A DNA stretch of 64,000 nt. Source: JBJMQS01 sp045802605. GTDB lineage: Bacteria > Planctomycetota > Planctomycetia > Gemmatales > Gemmataceae. Location of the stretch: assembly GCA_045802605.1 (NCBI GenBank), contig JBJMQS010000053.1:248001-312000 (forward strand), written 5' to 3'. Positions 35,419-44,572 of this stretch are shown in pieces (positions within the stretch are counted from its first letter, which is position 1; each line of letters opens with the position of its first letter). The notes beneath the pieces were generated by a model that did not search any database, was not told the origin of the DNA, and saw nothing but the letters and a program-made list of their open reading frames with translations. The translations under genes were made by a program, and so were the position numbers.

Positions 35419-36225
35419 ATGCCAGAAACCACGCCGATCCGCATCATCGAAAAACCGACCGTTTACGTCCTGGGCCGGCAGATGGTCGATCCCGGCGAGA
35501 TGGGCCGGTTTTTGAGCGATCACGGGGTGAACTGGCAGAGCGATTCGATGATCCCGGCCGAGGTGCTGACGGAGTCTGCCGGCCGAGTGTGCTACATGAG
35601 CTTTGCCAAGCCCAGGCCGGGCGGCAACGCGACCTACCTGGAGCACATCAAAGAGTCGGGGCATGGCTCGGTGCTCGAGCACGCGGTTTGGAATCTTCTC
35701 ATCACCGGAGTGTCCCGGACGCTGACGCACGAATTGATCCGGCACCGGGCGGGCATGGGCTATTCCCAGCTCTCGCAACGGTATGTGGATGAGTCGGTCG
35801 CGGAGTACGTGGAGCCGGCGCTCATAGCGAATGATCCGGAACTGCATGCGATGTGGGTTGAGTCGGTAAATCAGAGCCATCAGGCCTACTGCCGGCTGGC
35901 GGAACGGCTGGCGAGTCTGATTTCAAATAATCCGGCGACGAAGGATTTGCCAGCGACGGATCGGCGGAAGTCGGCCCGGCAGGCGGCGCGGAGTGTACTT
36001 CCCAACGCCACCGAGACTAAAATATTCGTCACGGCGAACGCCCGGGCTCTGCGGAACTTTCTGGAGCAACGCGGCAGCCGTCATGCGGAGCCCGAGATTC
36101 GCATGCTCGCCAATGCGGTGTGCGAACTGATGCACCGCGAAGCCCCCAACATTTTCGGCGATTATCGCCTCGATCCGCTTCCGGATGGAACTTTCGAGGT
36201 GACTACGGAGTATCGGAAAGTATGA
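35419..36225 (+). CDS. thyX: Flavin-dependent thymidylate synthase
   Basis: 268 residues. ThyX makes dTMP from dUMP using methylene-tetrahydrofolate and reduced FAD, in place of ThyA. The signature RHRx7S is present as RHRAGMGYSQLSQRYVDES near residue 110, with HGSVLEHAVWNLLITGVSR before it (folate and FAD contacts) and ARSVLPNATETKIFVTANAR with ALRNFLEQRGSRHAEPEIR after it, both standard. Length is typical. The last bases overlap the next start as ATGA, so the esterase-like gene is translated in tandem. A frame from 35307 in another register is a shadow. Confidence 0.96.
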   Translation: MPETTPIRIIEKPTVYVLGRQMVDPGEMGRFLSDHGVNWQSDSMIPAEVLTESAGRVCYMSFAKPRPGGNATYLEHIKESGHGSVLEHAVWNLLITGVSRTLTHELIRHRAGMGYSQLSQRYVDESVAEYVEPALIANDPELHAMWVESVNQSHQAYCRLAERLASLISNNPATKDLPATDRRKSARQAARSVLPNATETKIFVTANARALRNFLEQRGSRHAEPEIRMLANAVCELMHREAPNIFGDYRLDPLPDGTFEVTTEYRKV

Positions 36226-37214
36226 ATGGGAAGAGCCAAGAAACAAGAAGCAAGATGCAAATAAAAACCAAAGACCAATCTTCAAAGTCCCGGTCAGAGA
36301 ACAAGTCCGGTGATTTTGGGCTCGCGCCGCTGCTCGTCTTGGCTTTGATGGCCGGCGTTGCGCCAGCCGCAGAACCCAAGAATGACAAAGTCGAGCTGAT
36401 CAAGAACGTCTCGTATTACGATGGCGCGGACCGCGATGCGTACAACCATCGGCTCGATATCTATCTGCCCAAGGGCGTGACCAACTTCCCGACCGTCGTG
36501 TTCTTCCACGGCGGGACGTGGTCGATGGGCTCGAAGGATGGTTTCCTCGCGCTGCCGGGCCACAAGGCGTACGACCACGGTAACTACTTCGCCGAGCGCG
36601 GCATCGCGGCCGTGTTTTGCAACTATCGGCTTTCGCCGAAGGTGCAGCATCCCGAGCACACAATCGACGCGGCCCGGGCGTTTGCCTGGGTGCGCCGCAA
36701 TATCGCCGGCTACGGCGGCGATGCAGACCGATTGTTTCTGATGGGCCACTCGGCCGGCGGACATATATCCTCGCTGCTCGCCAGCGATCCGAAGTACCTC
36801 ATGGCCGAGGGTTTGACGCCCAGCATGATCCGCGGCGTGATCTCGGTCAGCGGCGTTTACATCCTGGCCGGCGACTTGCACAACGCGGGCAATGACGATG
36901 CACCAATCAAAGGCGTCGGGTCATTCTTGACGCGGGTGTTCGGCACGGACCCGGTGGAGCATCGCAAAGCATCGCCGATCGCGCACGTGCATCCGGACAT
37001 GCCGCCCTTCCTCGTGGCGTACGCCAGCGGCGACATCTTCACGCTGCCGGCCCAAGCGGTGGCCTTCGCTGGGGAGCTGGAAGCGAACGGCAACGCCGTG
37101 CGGAAGTTGCAAGTCGATGGCCGCTCGCATCAGTCGATTTTGAAAAACACATTGCAACAGGATGATCCGCTGGGTACCGCGATTCTGGATTTCATCCGCA
37201 CGGGGAAGCCGTAA
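36222..37214 (+). CDS. Alpha/beta hydrolase, secreted esterase-like
   Basis: 330 residues from ATG 36222, which overlaps the thyX stop; an in-frame ATG at 36255 (MQIKTKDQSSKSRSENKSG) is an alternative. After a charged stretch comes a signal-like segment LAPLLVLALMAGVAPAAEP, so the product is probably exported. The hydrolase fold shows VVFFHGGTWSMGSKDG (oxyanion HGG motif), FCNYRLSPKVQHPEHTIDAA, then FLMGHSAGGHISSLL with the nucleophile Ser, and near the end AYASGDIFTLPAQA and DGRSHQSIL with the likely catalytic Asp and His. It resembles BD-FAE/kynurenine formamidase-like esterases. Substrate unknown. The AAGAAACAAGAAGCAAG stretch near the start is low-complexity and may be non-coding. Confidence 0.85.
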   Translation: MNGKSQETRSKMQIKTKDQSSKSRSENKSGDFGLAPLLVLALMAGVAPAAEPKNDKVELIKNVSYYDGADRDAYNHRLDIYLPKGVTNFPTVVFFHGGTWSMGSKDGFLALPGHKAYDHGNYFAERGIAAVFCNYRLSPKVQHPEHTIDAARAFAWVRRNIAGYGGDADRLFLMGHSAGGHISSLLASDPKYLMAEGLTPSMIRGVISVSGVYILAGDLHNAGNDDAPIKGVGSFLTRVFGTDPVEHRKASPIAHVHPDMPPFLVAYASGDIFTLPAQAVAFAGELEANGNAVRKLQVDGRSHQSILKNTLQQDDPLGTAILDFIRTGKP

Positions 37215-37279
37215 CGGCCTGAAAGTTTCATGATGCTCCTCGGTATGAATTGGTAACAACTCATACGTAGAGGTTGGCG

Positions 37280-37978
37280 ATGATTCAGGTTCGACGTTCG
37301 GCAGAGCGAGGCCATTTCGATCACGGCTGGCTCAATACGTATCACACGTTTTCGTTCGCGGATTATTACGACCCGGACCATATGGGCTTTCGCAGCCTGC
37401 GGGTGATCAACGACGACCACGTTGCGGCTGGCATGGGATTTGGCATGCACGCGCATCGCGACATGGAGATCATCACGTACGTGCTCGAAGGGCAACTGCA
37501 ACACAAAGACAGCTTGGGCCACGGCGCGGTGCTCCGTCCCGGCGAGTTGCAACACATCACGGCCGGGAGTGGAATTCGCCATAGCGAGTTCAACCCGTCG
37601 CCGAGTGAGCCGGTGCACCTTTACCAGATCTGGCTGGAGCCCGATCAGGTCGGGCTGAAGCCGGGCTATGACCAGAAAGCTTTTCCACTCGAAGGCCAGC
37701 AGAACGGCTGGCAGCGCGTCGCATCGCCGACGGGCGCGGATGGTTCACTCGTGATTCACCAGGACGCCGAGTTACTGCGCAGCGTTTTGAAGTCAGGTGA
37801 AACGCGCGACTATCCGTTCAAGCCGGGCCGACACGGCTGGCTGCAAGTGCTGCGCGGCACAGTGACCGCCAACGGCGAAAAGTTGTCGGCGGGCGATGGG
37901 TTGGCATTGAGCGATGAGCGCGAGCTGCAAGTGGCGGCGAACGACGCGGCGGAAGTGCTGTTGTTTGATTTGAGTTGA
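37280..37978 (+). CDS. Pirin-family protein
   Basis: 232 residues from ATG 37280, with AGAGG at 37269-37273 as ribosome site; a TTG two codons upstream is less likely. The pattern MIQVRRSAERGHFDHGWLNT, followed by YHTFSFADYYDPDHMGF, and the metal-binding GMHAHRDMEIITYVLEG with ITAGSGIRHSEFNPS, is diagnostic of bacterial pirins (two-cupin proteins, YhhW-like). Some act as quercetin 2,3-dioxygenases; others are transcriptional cofactors. The N-terminal cupin keeps its two His (HAH), the later Glu and the last His (RHSEFN). Role in this organism is unknown. Its end converges on serA across a 22-bp hairpin. Confidence 0.92.
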   Translation: MIQVRRSAERGHFDHGWLNTYHTFSFADYYDPDHMGFRSLRVINDDHVAAGMGFGMHAHRDMEIITYVLEGQLQHKDSLGHGAVLRPGELQHITAGSGIRHSEFNPSPSEPVHLYQIWLEPDQVGLKPGYDQKAFPLEGQQNGWQRVASPTGADGSLVIHQDAELLRSVLKSGETRDYPFKPGRHGWLQVLRGTVTANGEKLSAGDGLALSDERELQVAANDAAEVLLFDLS

Positions 37979-37993
37979 TGCGTTTTGGCGAGC

Positions 37994-38055
37994 GGGGTTG
38001 CGTAAGCGCCCCGAGGCTTTGGAGCTTCAAGCGCTCGGGGCGCTTACGCAACCCC
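37994..38055. terminator. 22-bp perfect inverted repeat between pirin and serA
   Basis: Arms 37994-38015 and 38034-38055 are perfect reverse complements (starting GGGGTTGCGTAAGCGCCCCG) with an 18-base loop. It lies exactly between two converging genes, so it can end both transcripts. The arm length is greater than a simple terminator needs, so it may belong to a repeated palindrome family of this genome. Confidence 0.7.
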
Positions 38056-38063
38056 TCCCGCCT

Positions 38064-39680
38064 TTATCCCAGCAGCCCCGGCATCTGCCCCGCTGGCGGC
38101 AGTTGCACGATCTTCAGCGAATTCACATGCGGGTGGCGGCGTACCTCGGCCAGTGCCGCGTCGGATGGGACCGTGTCGAGGTTCAAGACGGCGATCGCTT
38201 CGCCGCCCGCTTCGCGGCGGCCGACGTTCATCTGGGCGATGTTCACGCCATGTTTGCCGAACACCGTCCCGATATGCCCGATCAGGCCGGGCTGATCCTT
38301 GTGGTGAAATAGAAGAAGCACGCCGTCGAGATAGGCTTCGAGTCGATAGCTCTCGAGTTGGACCAGGCGAAGCCACTGATTGCCGAAGAGAGTGCCGGAC
38401 GCCGTGATGGTACCCTTCTCCGAAACGACGTCGGTCTCGATCATCGAAGCGAAGTCGCTGCCGCGGGGGCTTTTCGCCTCGATAAATTCGACGCCGCGCT
38501 CCCGGGCCAAAAGCTCTGCGTTGACGGCGTTGACGGTCTCTTCTTTGTAACTCATGACCCCGGCCGCGAAAGCGGCGGTGAGCAAGCGCGTTTGCCGTGA
38601 GGCGATTTCACCGCGATAAATCAGCGTGGCTTTTTTAATCGGCCCTTCAGCCATTTGTGCTTGCAGCATGCCCAAGCGGCGCGCGAGATCGATGTAGTGC
38701 TTGAGAACGTCAAGCTCAGCACGATCAATCGCCGTGGCGTTCACCGCGCTCTGCACAACTCCGCGAGAGAGACAGTCAATTAGTAACTGCGCCGCCTCCA
38801 CGGCCACGGCTTCCTGCGCTTCCAGCGTGGATGCGCCCAGATGAGGCGTCATGAGTAAATTCGGCGCCTTGAACAAAGGGCTGTTTGCCGGCGGAGGTTC
38901 CTGGGCGAACACGTCGAGTGCGGCCCCGGCGATGGCTCCTGATGTCAGAGCTTCGGCAATCGCCTCTTCATTGAAGATGCCGCCGCGGGCGACGTTGATC
39001 AGACGGCACCCGGGCTTCAACTTGGCGATCTGCGGGCGATCGATTAAGTTGCGCGTCTCGTCATTGAGCGGCGTGTGCACGGTCAAGAAATCGCACTGCG
39101 GCAATAATTCTTGCACGCTGACAACGACGTTGATCCCCAACTCCGCGGCCCGCTCCGGCTTAATAAATGCGTCGAAGCCGAGCACGTTCATGTCCAGCCC
39201 GGCAGCACGTCGACAGACCTCGCGGCCAATCCGCCCAAGACCGATGACGCCGAGCGTCTTCCCGGCCACTTCCGCGCCCATGAATTTGTTGCGTTCCCAT
39301 TTGCCCGCCTTCATCGCAGCGTCGGCGGCTGGGATGTGCCGGGCCATGGCGAGCAACAGCGCGATGGTATGCTCGGCGGCGGAGACCGTGTTGCCGCCGG
39401 GCGTATTCATCACCACGATGCCTTGCCGCGTGGCGGCGGCGACGTCGATGTTATCGACGCCGACCCCAGCGCGGACAATGGCCCGCAAACGGTCCGGATC
39501 TTCGAGCAAGTCGGCTGTGATCTTGGTGCCGGAGCGAACGATGCACCCATCGGCTTGGCGAATTGCTTCGCGCAGTTCTTCGCCCTTGAGCCCGGGCCGG
39601 TTATCGACCTCGAAGCCGGCGTGCGCGAGCAAGTCGAGGCCGGCGAATTCGAGTTTGTCGCAGATCAAAATGCGGGGCAT
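38064..39680 (-). CDS. serA: D-3-phosphoglycerate dehydrogenase
   Basis: 538 residues, the long form. It oxidises 3-phosphoglycerate to phosphohydroxypyruvate with NAD, the first step of serine synthesis. Visible are RAGVGVDNIDVAAATRQGI, GKTLGVIGLGRIGREVCRRA (NAD loop near residue 145), INVARGGIFNEEA (catalytic Arg near 226) and LLMTPHLGASTLEAQE (His near 278). Then comes the intervening domain from about residue 320, and a C-terminal ACT-like domain (LLFHHKDQPGLIGHIGTVFG) that usually binds serine for feedback control. It starts 14 bases after the aminotransferase stop, so the two serine-pathway genes form one operon. Confidence 0.96.
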   Translation of the reverse strand: MPRILICDKLEFAGLDLLAHAGFEVDNRPGLKGEELREAIRQADGCIVRSGTKITADLLEDPDRLRAIVRAGVGVDNIDVAAATRQGIVVMNTPGGNTVSAAEHTIALLLAMARHIPAADAAMKAGKWERNKFMGAEVAGKTLGVIGLGRIGREVCRRAAGLDMNVLGFDAFIKPERAAELGINVVVSVQELLPQCDFLTVHTPLNDETRNLIDRPQIAKLKPGCRLINVARGGIFNEEAIAEALTSGAIAGAALDVFAQEPPPANSPLFKAPNLLMTPHLGASTLEAQEAVAVEAAQLLIDCLSRGVVQSAVNATAIDRAELDVLKHYIDLARRLGMLQAQMAEGPIKKATLIYRGEIASRQTRLLTAAFAAGVMSYKEETVNAVNAELLARERGVEFIEAKSPRGSDFASMIETDVVSEKGTITASGTLFGNQWLRLVQLESYRLEAYLDGVLLLFHHKDQPGLIGHIGTVFGKHGVNIAQMNVGRREAGGEAIAVLNLDTVPSDAALAEVRRHPHVNSLKIVQLPPAGQMPGLLG

Positions 39681-39694
39681 GCCCGGTCCTCAAT

Positions 39695-40849
39695 CTAGCT
39701 CTTAGGTTTCACAGCATTCATTAGTTCTCGCTGCGCCGCCGCGACGCCCGCACCAGACTCAAACTTGTGGCCCATTTCTTTGAGCACCAACTCGATGCCC
39801 GAGATCGCGGCCATGACGTCGAACTGGTCATGGTAGCCCATGTGGGCCAAACGCCAGATCTTGCCTTTGAGCGTGTCTTGGCCGTTGGCGAGCTTGAGGC
39901 CATATTGTTTTTCCATTTTGCCGAGCGCGGCCGAGCCATCGATGCCGGCCGGCACCGTGATGACGGTCAAGCCATCGGCGGGTTGTTGGGCAAAAATTTC
40001 CAGGCCCATCGCCTTGGCCCCGGCTCGCGCGGCGGCGGCCATGCGGCCATGGCGGGCCCAAATGTTCTCGATGCCTTCAGCCCGCATCCGCTTCAGGCTT
40101 ACGCGCTGAGCGCGAATCAACGTGTGGGCCGGCGTGAACGGCGTGTCGTTGCCCTCGTCGATCTTCGCCTTGTAGCGTTTCAGATCGAGGTAAAACGATT
40201 TCACGGACTTGTTCGCTTCGATCTTCGCCCAGGCCTTCGGGCCCACGGCGACATACGCCAAGCCGGGCGGCAACATCAGAGCCTTCTGCGAACCCGTCAC
40301 GTTGATGTCAACGTTCCAGTCGTCGGTCCGGCACTCCATCGTCCCCAGCGCGCTGATCGTGTCGACGACGAAGAGGGCCGGCGTCTTGGCGACGATTTGG
40401 CCCATCGCTCGGATGTCATTCCGGACACCGGTCGATGTTTCACAGTGAGTGGTAAACACCGCCTTCGCGTCCGGGTGTTCTTTCAATGCCGCCTCGACTT
40501 GGGCGGGCGACACCGGCTGGCCATAGGGCGAATCGACGACGATGTGCTCGATGCCATGCGCTTTGCAAATGTTCTTCCAGCGCTCACCCCATCGCCCGCA
40601 GATGGCGAGGATGGCTTTCTCGCCGGGTGCGATGGTGTTGATGACGGCCGCTTCCATCCCGGATGTGCCGGATGCCGTGATCACGAGGACCGAGTGCTTC
40701 GTTTGAAACACATACTTCAAATCTTCAATGACTTCGCCGAGCATGGCCCGAAATTCGGGCGTGCGGTGAAAAAACACCGGTTTTGCAAGCTCAAGCAGCG
40801 TTTCTTCAGGGACAGGCGTGGGGCCCGGGGTCAACAAGCGGAATTTCAT
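39695..40849 (-). CDS. Class V aminotransferase, probable phosphoserine/serine-pyruvate aminotransferase
   Basis: 384 residues from ATG 40849 (MKFRLLTPGPTPVPEETLLE); a frame reaching 40894 has an unlikely extension. It is a PLP enzyme of the alanine-glyoxylate/serine-pyruvate type: VLVITASGTSGMEAAVINT (phosphate binding), FTTHCETSTGVRNDI, ALFVVDTISALGTMECRTDD (Asp to pyridine N) and VTGSQKALMLPPGLAYVAVG (Schiff-base Lys near 190). Placed directly before serA, it most likely converts phosphohydroxypyruvate to phosphoserine, as such class V enzymes do in several bacteria and archaea without a standard SerC. The reaction assignment is from context; other amino donors or acceptors are possible. 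Confidence 0.9.
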   Translation of the reverse strand: MKFRLLTPGPTPVPEETLLELAKPVFFHRTPEFRAMLGEVIEDLKYVFQTKHSVLVITASGTSGMEAAVINTIAPGEKAILAICGRWGERWKNICKAHGIEHIVVDSPYGQPVSPAQVEAALKEHPDAKAVFTTHCETSTGVRNDIRAMGQIVAKTPALFVVDTISALGTMECRTDDWNVDINVTGSQKALMLPPGLAYVAVGPKAWAKIEANKSVKSFYLDLKRYKAKIDEGNDTPFTPAHTLIRAQRVSLKRMRAEGIENIWARHGRMAAAARAGAKAMGLEIFAQQPADGLTVITVPAGIDGSAALGKMEKQYGLKLANGQDTLKGKIWRLAHMGYHDQFDVMAAISGIELVLKEMGHKFESGAGVAAAQRELMNAVKPKS

Positions 40850-40979
40850 GGCAAATCTCGGCACAGAGGGAAACAGACGGTTCGTCCGCCGCAAGTATTG
40901 TAAAGAGGCACAGGCCTTAGCCCACCCAGGCCGTTTATCCCAATTTGCAAGCTAGAATGACTGGGTACTGGAGAACCGC

Positions 40980-43199
40980 ATGCCTTCTGCTGCCGCCACC
41001 GCTTCGGCCACCCCCGCGCTGAGTCTCGTGCCCCAAGGGCTAGAAGATCCGTCGCTCTACATCAACCGCGAGTTGAGCTGGCTGGAATTCAATCGCCGCG
41101 TACTCGAGGAAGCGCTTGATCCGACGGTGCCGTTCTTGGAGCGGATGAAGTTCCTCGCGATCTTCAGCGCCAACCTCGACGAGTTCTTCATGGTGCGCGT
41201 GGGTGGCTTGCAGCAGAAAGTGGCAGCCGGCATCAACCGCGGCTCGGGCGCGGATCGAATCCCGCCGCGCGAGCAGTTGGAGAAGATCAGCACGGCGGTT
41301 CGGCAAATGACGGAAGAGCATGCCAAGTGCATGAAAAAAGTCGTGCTGCCCGCGTTGGAACACGAAGGCATCGTCATCCGCCGGAGGAAAGATCTGACGG
41401 ATAGCGAGCGAAAGTACATCCGCGATTTATTTCGCCGCGAAGTGTATCCAGTGCTAACGCCACTGGCGATCGACCCGGGGCACCCCTTCCCGCATCTCTA
41501 CAACAAGACGCTCAACCTCGCAGTGTTGATGAAGCGGCCCAAGCACGATGAGTCGCTGCTCGCGCTCGTGCAGGTGCCGTCGGTGTTGCCCCGGTTCGTG
41601 CCGCTGCCGTCGGACCCGAGCAAAGATGGTCAGACGCGCTACGTGTTCGTGCCGCTCGAAACGGTGATCCGCTTGCACCTTGACGAAGTGTTTCCGGGAA
41701 TGACCTTGGAATATGACGTCGTGTTCCAGGTCACCCGCGACAGCGAATACGAAATCGACGACGACGAAGTGGAAGACTTGCTCAAAACAATCGAAGAAGA
41801 AATTCGCAAGCGGCGCCGCGGCAATGCAGTCCGCCTGGGCATCGAAGCCGGGGCACCGCCCGAAGTCGAGCAGTTCATCATGACCGCGCTCGACTTGGAG
41901 CCGGCCGATGTGTACTCCGAGCCGGGCTTGCTTGATGCGACCGGGTTCTTTCAGATTTACGCGCTGCCGGGCTTTCCGCATCTGCGCGATCCGCAATTCG
42001 TAACCCAGCAAGTGCCGGAGATCGCGCAGGCGGCGAACCTTTGGGCGGCCATTCGCGCGAAGGACATCTTGATCCATCACCCTTATGAATCGTTTAGCCA
42101 TGTGGTTGATTTCATCGAGACCGCGGCAACTGATGACAGGGTGCTCGCCATTAAACAGACGCTCTATCGCACGTCGAGCGATTCGCCGGTCGTCCGGGCG
42201 CTCCAGCGGGCGGCCGACGCGGGCAAACAAGTCACGGCCGTCATCGAACTCAAGGCCCGTTTGGACGAAGAGCGCAACATTGTCTGGTCCCGCGAGCTGG
42301 AAAAATCGGGCGTGCATGTCGTCTTCGGCTTCGTGGGCTTAAAGACGCATTGCAAGGCGGCCCTTGTGGTTCGCCGAGAGGAAGACGGCATCCGCCGTTA
42401 CGTGCACCTAGCCACCGGCAACTACAACCCGCAGACGGCCCGTGTCTACACCGATCTCGGCTTCTTCACCTGCGATCCGGATTTCTGCGAAGACGTGTCG
42501 ATGCTGTTCAACTATCTCACCGGCTACGGTGAATTGCCGCAGTGGCGCAAGTTGATCGTCGCGCCAAGCCGGCTTCAACCTTTCATGATTGAGAAGATTG
42601 ATCAGGAAATCAAATATCAGGAAAATGGCCGCGGCGGGAAGATCATCGCGAAAGTGAATGGCTTGTTGGAACCCGCCATCGTGCAAGCGCTTTATCGCGC
42701 GAGCCAAGCGGGCGTCAAAGTTGACATCATCTGTCGCGGCATCTGCGCTCTGCGGCCCGGTCTTGCCGGGATCAGCGACAACATCCGCGTGACGTCAATC
42801 GTCGATCGCTTCCTCGAACATAGCCGAATCTTTTACTTCGGCAACGCGGGCAAGCCCGAGGTGTACATCGGCTCGGCCGACTGGATGGATCGTAATTTGA
42901 TGCGGCGGGTGGAAGTGGTCTGGCCGGTTCAACAAGCCGACTTGAAGAGCCGTATCATCGACGAAATTTTGGCGATCAGTCTGTCTGACAATGTCAAATC
43001 GCGGGAGTTGTTGTCCGACGGTGGCTATCGCCGCGTGCAGCCCGCGGACGGTGAACCGCTCGTTCGCTCGCAGGAGCGGTTTTTGCAACTCGCGGCCGAG
43101 AAGACCGCGCGGCGATTGGCGGCGGCCGATGCACCACGGCCGGTGGAGACGACGCGGCCGTTATTGCGTCCGCAACGTCGGCGACGACAGACCGGCTAA
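40980..43199 (+). CDS. ppk: Polyphosphate kinase 1
   Basis: 739 residues. It makes polyphosphate from ATP reversibly and acts in phosphate storage and stress. The N-terminal domain begins YINRELSWLEFNRRVLEEA and FSANLDEFFMVRVGGLQQKV. VPSVLPRFVPLPS is in the head domain. The catalytic C-terminal domains show LAIKQTLYRTSSDSPVVRAL, AVIELKARLDEERNIVWSRE, YVHLATGNYNPQTARVYTDL (the phosphorylated His near 476) and STP-like metal residues, then IYFGN-type FYFGNAGKPEVYIGSADWMD. All expected blocks are in place. The last 25 residues are Arg/Pro/Thr-rich and variable. It runs divergently from the aminotransferase with about 130 bases between. The stop abuts that of the next gene on the other strand. 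Confidence 0.97.
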   Translation: MPSAAATASATPALSLVPQGLEDPSLYINRELSWLEFNRRVLEEALDPTVPFLERMKFLAIFSANLDEFFMVRVGGLQQKVAAGINRGSGADRIPPREQLEKISTAVRQMTEEHAKCMKKVVLPALEHEGIVIRRRKDLTDSERKYIRDLFRREVYPVLTPLAIDPGHPFPHLYNKTLNLAVLMKRPKHDESLLALVQVPSVLPRFVPLPSDPSKDGQTRYVFVPLETVIRLHLDEVFPGMTLEYDVVFQVTRDSEYEIDDDEVEDLLKTIEEEIRKRRRGNAVRLGIEAGAPPEVEQFIMTALDLEPADVYSEPGLLDATGFFQIYALPGFPHLRDPQFVTQQVPEIAQAANLWAAIRAKDILIHHPYESFSHVVDFIETAATDDRVLAIKQTLYRTSSDSPVVRALQRAADAGKQVTAVIELKARLDEERNIVWSRELEKSGVHVVFGFVGLKTHCKAALVVRREEDGIRRYVHLATGNYNPQTARVYTDLGFFTCDPDFCEDVSMLFNYLTGYGELPQWRKLIVAPSRLQPFMIEKIDQEIKYQENGRGGKIIAKVNGLLEPAIVQALYRASQAGVKVDIICRGICALRPGLAGISDNIRVTSIVDRFLEHSRIFYFGNAGKPEVYIGSADWMDRNLMRRVEVVWPVQQADLKSRIIDEILAISLSDNVKSRELLSDGGYRRVQPADGEPLVRSQERFLQLAAEKTARRLAAADAPRPVETTRPLLRPQRRRRQTG

Positions 43200-43451
43200 T
43201 TACATCCCGCTGCCGGCGTTGCGCGGCATCGGCGGTGGAGGAGCCGGCGGAGGCGGAGGTGGGGGCGGCGGCAAAACGTCGCCGCGGGGCCCATCAACCG
43301 CAACCACGGACGTTGGATCCGAAGTGAATAGGCCGTATTTGCAACAGGGTTGCACATTGGGCTGGCAGTCGCAGCGGCCGGCCACATGGTGGCACGCGAT
43401 TCCCATCGGCGCGATCACAAAGCCGACGAGGATGACGAGGTACCGACGCAT
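43200..43451 (-). CDS. Small Cys- and Pro-rich lipoprotein
   Basis: 83 residues. The start MRRYLVILVGFVIAPMGIAC is a signal peptide with a Cys at the position expected for lipid attachment. Three more Cys follow quickly (CDCQPNVQPCC), then a run of prolines at about residues 62-78. Such small secreted Cys/Pro-rich proteins are frequent in planctomycetes; function unknown. It converges tail to tail with ppk with no gap. The plus-strand frame over it is a shadow. Confidence 0.75.
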   Translation of the reverse strand: MRRYLVILVGFVIAPMGIACHHVAGRCDCQPNVQPCCKYGLFTSDPTSVVAVDGPRGDVLPPPPPPPPPAPPPPMPRNAGSGM

Positions 43452-43580
43452 GATGGCCTCCTTGCCGAACCAGCAATTCTGACAGGATTCTGGTTACAGT
43501 CATATTCGACCGAACGATCCGCCCGGCTTGACCAATTTCCCTGACCGACGCGACCGGACCGATTTCGTAGAACACTGCCC

Positions 43581-44273
43581 ATGGATGCGATCATTCTCGC
43601 CGCCGGCCTCGGGACGCGCCTCCGGCCATACACGCTGACGACGCCGAAGCCGATGCTGCCCGTTCGCGGCCGGCCGATTCTCGACTGGATCATCGCCGCG
43701 TTGCCGCGCGAGGTCAAACGCGTGGTTGTGGTTACCCATTATCTCGCCGAGCAGATCGAAACGTATTTGAAAACGCAGAAGCACGTGGACCAGGCGGTGA
43801 CCGTGTTCCAGGCTAAGCCGCGTGGAACGGGCGACGCTTTCATGGCCTGCCGTGACGCCGTTCATGCGGACAAGTTCTTCGTGCTCAACGGCGACGATCT
43901 TTACGCCGCGGCCGATCTCGCGGCGCTGGCGACGAAGCCGGCCGGCCTGCTGGTTCACGAAGTGGATGAGCCGCGCAAGTTTGGCGTGGCATTCACCAAG
44001 CCTGATGGAACCTTGGAAAAGCTGGTCGAGAAGCCCGCCATCGACGGCCGCCGGCTCGCCAACATCGGCGGCTATTTGTTTCCGCGCTCGGCCTTTGATG
44101 TGAAGTTGGAACTTTCGCCGCGCGGCGAATACGAGATCACGGATGTGGTCAACGCTCTCGCAGCGGCCGGCCCCTTTTATACCGTACCGGCGACAGCCTG
44201 GCTGCCGATCGGCGACGAGGCCGCTTGGCGCGCCGCGGAGAAGTTAGACTTGGAAGCGATCACCAAAAAGTAA
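43581..44273 (+). CDS. Sugar nucleotidyltransferase (NTP transferase family)
   Basis: 230 residues. The first 25 residues, MDAIILAAGLGTRLRPYTLT followed by TPKPMLPV, are the nucleotide-binding signature of glucose-1-phosphate thymidylyl/uridylyltransferase relatives. FFVLNGDDLYAAADLAALA contains the GD metal site, VEKPAIDGRRLANIGGYLF matches the VEKP and sugar-binding block, and ADFVYDG-like end ATAWLPIGDEAAWRAAE is as in the short single-domain forms. It should activate a sugar phosphate with an NTP for cell-envelope synthesis; which sugar cannot be told. No partner sugar genes are adjacent. Confidence 0.9.
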   Translation: MDAIILAAGLGTRLRPYTLTTPKPMLPVRGRPILDWIIAALPREVKRVVVVTHYLAEQIETYLKTQKHVDQAVTVFQAKPRGTGDAFMACRDAVHADKFFVLNGDDLYAAADLAALATKPAGLLVHEVDEPRKFGVAFTKPDGTLEKLVEKPAIDGRRLANIGGYLFPRSAFDVKLELSPRGEYEITDVVNALAAAGPFYTVPATAWLPIGDEAAWRAAEKLDLEAITKK

Positions 44274-44307
44274 GTCGTATCTTTAGCGGGGCTTCACCGC
44301 CGCCCTC

Positions 44308-44544
44308 TTACGTATCGCTCGTCCGCTTACCGAAATAGGCCACGACTTGCGAGTGAACATCATCGGAGGCGCGCAAAGCGCCAAGCGGGAGCAGGCAGTC
44401 ATCGTTCAAGCACTCTCGCACTTCATCGAGTGTGCAACATTCTTTGACATGCAATGCGAAGATCGAAAGGGAACGGAGATCGCTCTCGCAGACGATGGGA
44501 AGCGCCTGAAACTGAGGAAACGCTCGAAGTTGATCTTCCGTCAT
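44308..44544 (-). CDS. Small protein of unknown function, paired with 44573-44848
   Basis: 78 residues from ATG 44544 (MTEDQLRAFPQFQALPIVCE). It is downstream of the 91-residue gene with a 28-base gap, so likely co-transcribed. It has two Cys-containing stretches (VKECCTLDEVRECLNDDC). No family recognised. A longer frame to 44694 overlaps the upstream gene and is rejected. Confidence 0.55.
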   Translation of the reverse strand: MTEDQLRAFPQFQALPIVCESDLRSLSIFALHVKECCTLDEVRECLNDDCLLPLGALRASDDVHSQVVAYFGKRTSDT

Positions 44545-44572
44545 GGCGCTCTCCCGCCATCGCCCGGTAGAG

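Noticed and set aside
35307..35792. 161-codon frame overlapping the start of thyX
   Set aside because: Different register from the clear ThyX motifs; shadow.
39767..40903. 378-codon plus-strand frame over the aminotransferase gene
   Set aside because: It is antisense to a gene with clear PLP-enzyme motifs; the frame has Arg/His-rich shadow composition.
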